Positions 59,621-64,000 of a stretch of DNA of 64,000 nucleotides are shown here, piece by piece. The position numbers and the translations under genes are program-made. The stretch's first letter is position 1. Every line of letters starts with the position of its first letter. This DNA is from Streptomyces aurantiacus (GTDB lineage: Bacteria; Actinomycetota; Actinomycetes; Streptomycetales; Streptomycetaceae): NCBI RefSeq assembly GCF_027107535.1, contig NZ_CP114283.1, positions 3,472,001-3,536,000 of the forward strand, in the 5' to 3' direction. The notes below the pieces were generated by a model. It worked only from the letters and a program-made list of their open reading frames with translations. It had not been told where the DNA came from and ran no database searches.

Positions 59621-59851
59621 GTGCTGCGTTTCCGCCTGGCACTCGACGGACAGGTTGTTCGCTACCCGGCCCCGGTCGCCGGCGGCCGCTTCGACGCGTC
59701 CTTCCCGGTCAGCGACCTGCTCCTCGACGACGCGCCCGCGCCCTCGGCATCCCCGATGGCGCAATCCCCGGGATCTCGGTCGTTCTGGCGATCGTGCCGC
59801 AATCCGGGCGCGGTTTTGCAGGGTTTTGTCCTGGCGGATGATGCGGTCTGA
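59621..59851 (+). pseudogene. Possible fragment of a glycopolymer synthesis gene
   Basis: The plus-strand frame reads VLRFRLALDGQVVRYPAPVA and GGRFDASFPVSDLLLDDAPA. It is beta-sandwich-like and similar in style to the Ig-like parts of bifunctional glycosyltransferase/CDP-glycerol transferases of streptomycetes. It then becomes non-coding. The identification is weak; it is listed because its codon use differs from the surroundings and the adjacent fragments are also envelope-polymer genes. Confidence 0.3.
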
Positions 59852-59916
59852 ACCAAGCAGTAATTAAAAGGGGAGCGTGTAGCGCCTCGGGCAGGGTGGC
59901 GGTGGGAGATGGACGC

Positions 59917-59947
59917 GCAGCCCGTACCGAAGAGCGGTACGGGCTGC
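59917..59947 (-). terminator. Terminator hairpin of the AGCS symporter gene
   Basis: A perfect 12-bp stem (GCAGCCCGTACC / GGTACGGGCTGC) with a 7-nt loop lies 98 bp beyond the stop of the minus-strand symporter gene. No T-tract. Confidence 0.65.
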
Positions 59948-60044
59948 CTGCGTGCTGGTCCGGGAATCGAGCGAGGCCGCTGAGGTTTCCCGGACCTGCA
60001 CCGATCCGCACAGGCGATCATGTTGAGCGTGCAGGGCAGAGGAG

Positions 60045-61574
60045 TCAGGCGGTCGTGACGCCCCTCTTGTCCCCGGGGTCGGCGGAGTTCCGGACGCTCC
60101 GGCTCCGGACGAAGTCCGTGAAGGAGGCGAGCTCCCGCTTGACGACGGGGGCCAGCAGGTAGAGGCCGATGATGTTGAACACCGACAGCAGGAAGAGGGC
60201 CGAGTCGGCCAGGCTGATCAGCGAGTCGAGGGAGAGCAGGGAGCCCAGGATGACGAACACGCTCCAGATGGTCTTGAAGATGATCTCGCTGGTCCTGCTC
60301 TTGCCGAAGAGGTACGTCCAGGCCTTGAGGCCGTAGTAACCCCAGGTCAGGATCGTGGAGAAGGCGAAGAGCAGCACGGCGACAGTCAGCACGTCCGGGA
60401 ACCAGGGCAGCACCGTCCCGAACGCGTCGGAGGTGATGGTCACTCCGCCGATGCTTTCGCCCGCACGGGCCTCGGCCCAGCTGGCCGGGTTGGCGATGAT
60501 GATGGTCAGCGCGGTCATGGTGCAGATGACGACTGTGTCGATAAACGGCTCCAGCAGGGCGACCAGACCCTCGCTCGCCGGGTGCTTGGTCTTGACCGCG
60601 GAGTGGGCGATCGGGGCTGAGCCCAGACCGGCCTCGTTGGAGAAGGCGGCACGCTGGAAGCCGACGATCAGGGCACCGATCACACCCCCCGTGACGCCGT
60701 CGGCCTCGAACGCGCCCTTGAAGATGGCCTGGATCGCGTCGGGCACCGCGGTGACGTTCGTCAGGATGACGACCAGACAGGCCACGATGTACATACCGGC
60801 CATCGCCGGGACCAGCCGGCTGGTGACCGAAGCGATGGAGCGGATGCCGCCGAGCAGCACGAGGCCGACCAGTGCGGCGACTACCAGACCGAAGAGGACG
60901 GCACCGGCGGAGGAGGCCATGAAGCCGTCCTCGCCGCCGACGGTCGAGGCGATCTGCGCGTAACTCTGGTTGGCCTGGAGCAGGTTGCCGCCGAACAAGC
61001 CGAAGAAGAGGATCATGATGGAGGCGAGGACGGCGAGCACCTTGCCGAGCTTGGCGCCGCCGTTGCCGAAGCGCTCGGCGAGACCCTTGGGCAGGTAGTG
61101 CATCGGACCGCCGGACACGGTGCCGTCCGCGTGGTGTTCGCGGTACTTCACGCCGAGGGTGACCTCGACGAACTTGGTTGCCATGCCGAGCAGGCCGCAC
61201 AGGATCATCCAGAAGGTGGCCCCGGGGCCGCCGATGGAGACGGCGACGGCGACGCCGGCGATGTTGCCGAGGCCGACGGTGCCGGAGACGGCGGCGGTCA
61301 GCGCCTGGAAGTGGTTGACCTCGCCGGGCGAATCCTCTTCGTCGTATTTGCCGCGCACCACCTTGGTGGCGAGCGCGAACTTGCGTATCTGGACGAGTCC
61401 GAACCAGGTGGTGAAGATCAGGCCCGCGACGACGAGCCAGGCGACGATGAGCGGGAGTTCGGTGTCACCGACAGGGACGGCGTAGAAGACGACCTCGCTG
61501 ACTCTCTTAGCTACTGGTTCGAAGAAATCGCTGACGGCGTCGTCGATGGTTTGCGTGATGGAGTCGAGTGACAT
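60045..61574 (-). CDS. Sodium:alanine symporter (AGCS family)
   Basis: The 509-aa protein has about ten membrane helices and the AGCS motifs: FQALTAAVSGTVGLGNIAGV, AVAVSIGGPGATFWMILCGL, GGPMHYL and FQRAAFSNEAGLGSAPIAHS. It imports alanine or glycine with Na+. The N-terminal 35 residues precede the first helix, and ATG 61574 is followed by the normal family start. A Crp-type site lies about 150 bp upstream, suggesting control by cAMP. A hairpin terminates the gene. Confidence 0.95.
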   Translation of the reverse strand: MSLDSITQTIDDAVSDFFEPVAKRVSEVVFYAVPVGDTELPLIVAWLVVAGLIFTTWFGLVQIRKFALATKVVRGKYDEEDSPGEVNHFQALTAAVSGTVGLGNIAGVAVAVSIGGPGATFWMILCGLLGMATKFVEVTLGVKYREHHADGTVSGGPMHYLPKGLAERFGNGGAKLGKVLAVLASIMILFFGLFGGNLLQANQSYAQIASTVGGEDGFMASSAGAVLFGLVVAALVGLVLLGGIRSIASVTSRLVPAMAGMYIVACLVVILTNVTAVPDAIQAIFKGAFEADGVTGGVIGALIVGFQRAAFSNEAGLGSAPIAHSAVKTKHPASEGLVALLEPFIDTVVICTMTALTIIIANPASWAEARAGESIGGVTITSDAFGTVLPWFPDVLTVAVLLFAFSTILTWGYYGLKAWTYLFGKSRTSEIIFKTIWSVFVILGSLLSLDSLISLADSALFLLSVFNIIGLYLLAPVVKRELASFTDFVRSRSVRNSADPGDKRGVTTA

Positions 61575-61721
61575 CTGACTACCTCAGGGCGCGGGGACGT
61601 GCTGGCGAACTACAGCGGAGCGGGCGTCGTGCGCACCGGCAGTGACCGGCGCCTCAACCACGGCAGGGGTGCCGCCGTGACGGAGTTGGGAAGTCTTACC
61701 ACATTCTTTACCGATCCTTTA

Positions 61722-61735
61722 GTGACTCAGGTCAC
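61722..61735. promoter_or_regulatory. Candidate Crp (cAMP receptor) site upstream of the symporter
   Basis: GTGACTCAGGTCAC is a perfect 5-4-5 dyad and fits the Streptomyces coelicolor Crp consensus GTG-N6-GNCAC. It lies about 148 bp upstream of the symporter start. Confidence 0.5.
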
Positions 61736-61916
61736 GCAGTCCCGCTTCTGGGGTGCAATCGCCTGCGGTGGTGACTGGATCGTTATCCGGATTTGAGAGT
61801 CCCATGAGCGAACGCGCTCGGAAATCCAGCGAACAAGTCAGGACACAATTGCCTGGACGGTCATGACATCGGGCCTCAATCAACGTCTCTTGCAGTCGTC
61901 GAGCTGCGGATAGGCC

Positions 61917-62222
61917 ATGACCATCAGGATCCGCTCGGATGGTGTCTCGCCGAGTGGTGTAGGCGGTAGGGGGTGCGAACGCGCGGGTATCCGCCCGGGG
62001 CGTGCACCCGCTGTCGTTGAATGCTGGACTTGGGTCAAGATCCGGGGAAACTTCACCCGGGGCTTCGCCCTCTACCTCGCCAGCCGCGACAGCTACCAGG
62101 ACCACTTCCTGCCCACCGGACTCCCCTTCGGCTCCCCATGAGAAGCCCTCGACTGCGCCTGCGACCTCTACCGCGGCATCCTGACCAGCGGCCCCGCCAC
62201 GAATCGTCCACGCAGGGGCGCC
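61917..62222 (+). pseudogene. Decayed ORF with internal TGA
   Basis: A plus-strand frame from ATG 61917 becomes coding-like late (WVKIRGNFTRGFALYLASRD, SYQDHFLPTGLPFGSP), hits TGA at 62139, and continues in frame as EALDCACDLYRGILTSGPAT then NRPRRGAYKGDRRTA. I recognise no family. Between 62,223 and 62,624 there is no supportable gene; a short frame reads WEAAADCLRWGELASVW and may be another remnant. Confidence 0.35.
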
Positions 62223-62624
62223 TACAAAGGCGACCGCCGGACGGCCCAGTCAGTCAGCTCATCATCCGACCACAGGTGCCCACTCCCGGATGCCTGCCAC
62301 TTCTACACCTTGCGTCCGGCATTTTGATGAGCACCGCTCCACCTTCGCGGGCGGATTCGCTTCCTCGGCTGCGCGGGGTCGTCCGCCATCCCCGGCGGGC
62401 GCACCTGACTTGGTGGCCACGGCGAGAACGGTGCCTGGAGGTGGGCCTGGGAGGCGGCCGCCGACTGCCTTCGCTGGGGCGAGTTAGCGTCTGTCTGGTG
62501 CATCCCGTTTCGTGAAGATTTCGCTAGCGCATGGATCCGGCCAATCTTTTGAGCGTCCGTCGCCGTCCCCGTGATCGTGAACGGCCTTGAAGGGCTGTCG
62601 GACTCCGCATCTGGGACCTTGAGG

Positions 62625-63080
62625 TCAAGACTCGGTGGTGTCCACGATGAAGCGGCGACTGAGACTGATCTCGTTCCAGAGCAGGCCCAGGTCGGTGGTC
62701 ACCGTCACTTCGTACTCCCCGTCCCGCAACGCCCCCAAATCGACAACCCGGTGGTTTCCGACCCACAGGGTGGGAACGATCTCGCCGTTCAGCCTGGCCT
62801 CGACGTTGCGCAGCGCCTCGCTGTGCAGCTCCTGGTCGTCGCTGCTACCGACCGTTTCTACAGTGTCCACCGTTAGCGTGGCCTCGGAGAGCGCGGCGGC
62901 GTTCAGCACGCCGTTGCTGGGGATGCCGCGTATCCGGAGCTCCGGCTGGTTCACTGCATTGGACACTGCAATGCCGCCGATCGTCAGAGCGGTGGCGACA
63001 GTGGCAACCAGGAGTGCGATGAGCATCCTGCGCAGGGACTGGGCTCGCACAGGGTCCGATGTCTTCAGGGCCAGCCGCAT
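62625..63080 (-). CDS. Membrane-anchored Ig-like protein, probably the N-terminus of a truncated polysaccharide deacetylase
   Basis: The 151-aa ORF starts at ATG 63080, 7 nt after GAAGGA. It has one membrane anchor (RRMLIALLVATVATALTIGG) and a beta-rich extracellular part: PELRIRGIPSNGVLNAAALS, VEARLNGEIVPTLWVGNHRV, GALRDGEYEVTVTTDL and SRRFIVDTTES, stop. This matches the Ig-like N-terminal region that, in streptomycete polysaccharide deacetylases, is followed by DTTAP and the catalytic domain. Here the stop falls exactly at that point, so the catalytic domain has been lost or the protein is a short free-standing version. Confidence 0.6.
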   Translation of the reverse strand: MRLALKTSDPVRAQSLRRMLIALLVATVATALTIGGIAVSNAVNQPELRIRGIPSNGVLNAAALSEATLTVDTVETVGSSDDQELHSEALRNVEARLNGEIVPTLWVGNHRVVDLGALRDGEYEVTVTTDLGLLWNEISLSRRFIVDTTES

Positions 63081-63274
63081 CGACACGTCCTTCGAGGAGT
63101 TGCTGCTTTGGGTCGTTGGTTCCGCCTCTTCGTCCCGCCGTGGCCTTTGCTTCAGCCTCCTGCACCGGCTTGAGGACGGACGGGCCTGAGGACACGGACT
63201 CGGACTCGCGGATTTCCGGCGACGCTGATGGTGCCACCTCAATCGTCACGGAATCCAGTTCGCTCTCGCACGCG

Positions 63275-63784
63275 TCACGGTCTCGTAAGCGAATTCGGCA
63301 GGCCGAGGGCCTGGGTGTCGGAGGTAGGTGGGACGGCGTAGCCGAGGCAGTCGCAGTACTCATAACAGCGGGAGTCTTCGGGCGCCGCGGGCGGCACGCT
63401 TTGGTGGACGCCGCGCGCATGGCCGCAGCCCGTGCGGGCGCAGGGTGGGTAGTGCTGGTTGTCGTGGCGGTAGGCGGAGAGGCCGACCTGGTGGATCGTC
63501 TTGCCGGTGCCGAGGGTGGGTTCGGTGTCGGCGTAGCAGCCGCCCCAGCCGCGGTCGTGGGTGAAGGCGAAGGTGCCGGCGAAGCCGAGGGCGCCGCAGA
63601 GTCCGCAGCGGTACTGAGGGCAGCCGTGCTTGTCGGACTGGATGGGTTCGCCGGTGCAGCAGTCGATCTTTAGGGATTCGCGGTAGGCGGCGTCGCGGGT
63701 GGCTCGGGTGGTGCGTTCTGCTTCGCGGGCGGAGTTGCGGTTGAGGGCGGCTTGCATTTCGCCGAAGAGGTCCAGCTGTGTCAT
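63275..63784 (-). CDS. Cys-rich protein of unknown function
   Basis: The 169-aa protein begins MTQLDLFGEMQAALNRNSAR, a coiled helical start, and then has many Cys in pairs: LKIDCCTGEP, KHGCPQYRCGLCGALGF, YPPCARTGCGHARGVHQ and RCYEYCDCLGY. Two or three zinc-ribbon-like sites are likely. Similar short Cys-rich proteins are carried by actinobacterial integrative elements and phages. No function can be assigned. The end lies 194 bp from the start of the gene at 62625-63080 on the same strand. Confidence 0.65.
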   Translation of the reverse strand: MTQLDLFGEMQAALNRNSAREAERTTRATRDAAYRESLKIDCCTGEPIQSDKHGCPQYRCGLCGALGFAGTFAFTHDRGWGGCYADTEPTLGTGKTIHQVGLSAYRHDNQHYPPCARTGCGHARGVHQSVPPAAPEDSRCYEYCDCLGYAVPPTSDTQALGLPNSLTRP

Positions 63785-63859
63785 GGCAGTTCTCTGTGCA
63801 TCTAGGACCTGTCCGGGCGATCACAGGTCCCATTACGGTGGCTGTGGTGGAAGGGCCTG

Positions 63860-64000
63860 GTGAGTGCAGTGGAGATGAGCCGCGCGGAGGCAGCCGCGCT
63901 CGTGCAGCGCGTCATGGATGCGGGCTGCGCCTCCGACGACAAGGTGGCCGGCTGGCTGGACAGGCTCGACAGGGCCCTGGCATGCCCGTCGGGCCACGTC
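63860..64000 (+). CDS. e9imm-like (colicin-E9-immunity-type annotated) protein, partial
   Basis: The window ends inside this frame. From GTG 63860 (GGAAGGG box 4 nt upstream) it reads MSAVEMSRAEAAALVQRVMD, AGCASDDKVAGWLDRLDRAL and ACPSGHV. The pattern SR-x-EA-x-x-LVQR-x-MD ... WLD-x-LDRAL-x-CPSGHV is that of small streptomycete proteins labelled e9imm peptide, usually about 90 aa. The label comes from colicin immunity proteins, but I know of no demonstrated toxin partner. ATG 63875 is an alternative start. Confidence 0.6.
   Translation, partial: MSAVEMSRAEAAALVQRVMDAGCASDDKVAGWLDRLDRALACPSGHV

Overview
The window is high-GC actinobacterial DNA, almost certainly a Streptomyces chromosome. Nearly every gene has GC-rich third codon positions, GTG and TTG starts are common, Shine-Dalgarno boxes are GGAGG-like, and the gene types are typical of the genus (F420-dependent LLM enzymes, DUF6421, DUF6479, DUF6986, Spo0M, TerD and TerC paralogues, LacI regulators beside secreted glycoside hydrolases). 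I found no rRNA, tRNA or CRISPR array.

Positions 1-31,000 look like ordinary chromosome. In order they hold a FUSC exporter with its MarR regulator; a LacI regulator divergent from a secreted GH10-CBM2 xylanase; a Ppx/GppA phosphatase; a DUF6479 stress protein behind a sigma-B-type promoter; isochorismatase-like, flavin reductase, LLM and VOC enzymes; a fused double alpha/beta hydrolase divergent from a MerR regulator whose promoter has the diagnostic 19-bp spacer; GNAT and glycerophosphodiesterase genes; a coupled DUF6421-SDR-threonine aldolase operon; a probably leaderless transglutaminase-like gene; a DUF4395/thioredoxin pair; a Cys-ending leader peptide before a flavin reductase; etfBA; a secreted endonuclease/exonuclease/phosphatase; DUF6986; a membrane Ser/Thr kinase; and a LacI-ROK sugar module.

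Positions 31,000-44,300 are an accessory island. The left part is full of decayed fragments (an XRE remnant, a frameshifted AlbA_2 gene, a recombined fragment of a neighbouring gene), an unrecognised 479-aa gene, two HEAT-repeat genes and a membrane gene interrupted by TGA. The right part (37,564-44,253) is the most interesting locus. It is a type II CBASS anti-phage system: a CD-NTase, an E2-E1 fusion (Cap2), an HNH-SAVED nuclease (Cap5) and a patatin-like phospholipase (CapV type). It therefore has two different effector types and no visible Cap3 (JAB) protease. It is divergent from a GHKL ATPase plus STAS-like/winged-helix pair that shares its promoter region.

Positions 44,500-59,000 are an envelope/tellurite-type stress region: TerC with an unusual Cys-rich tail, TatA, two TerD genes, a BlaI/MecI-type repressor with an M56 peptidase, an LCP (LytR-CpsA-Psr) gene with a frameshift, Spo0M and two coupled CNNM/CorC-like membrane proteins. 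Four copies of a CTACA-N4-TGTAG dyad lie upstream of terD, the repressor itself, the LCP gene and spo0M, which suggests one local BlaI regulon. An IS200/IS605-type tnpB element sits exactly against the 3' end of spo0M.

Positions 59,000-64,000 hold scars of lost cell-envelope genes (acyltransferase and glycosyltransferase N-termini), an AGCS sodium:alanine symporter with a Crp-like site, a truncated polysaccharide-deacetylase-type N-terminus, a Cys-rich unknown gene and the start of an e9imm-like gene that runs off the window.
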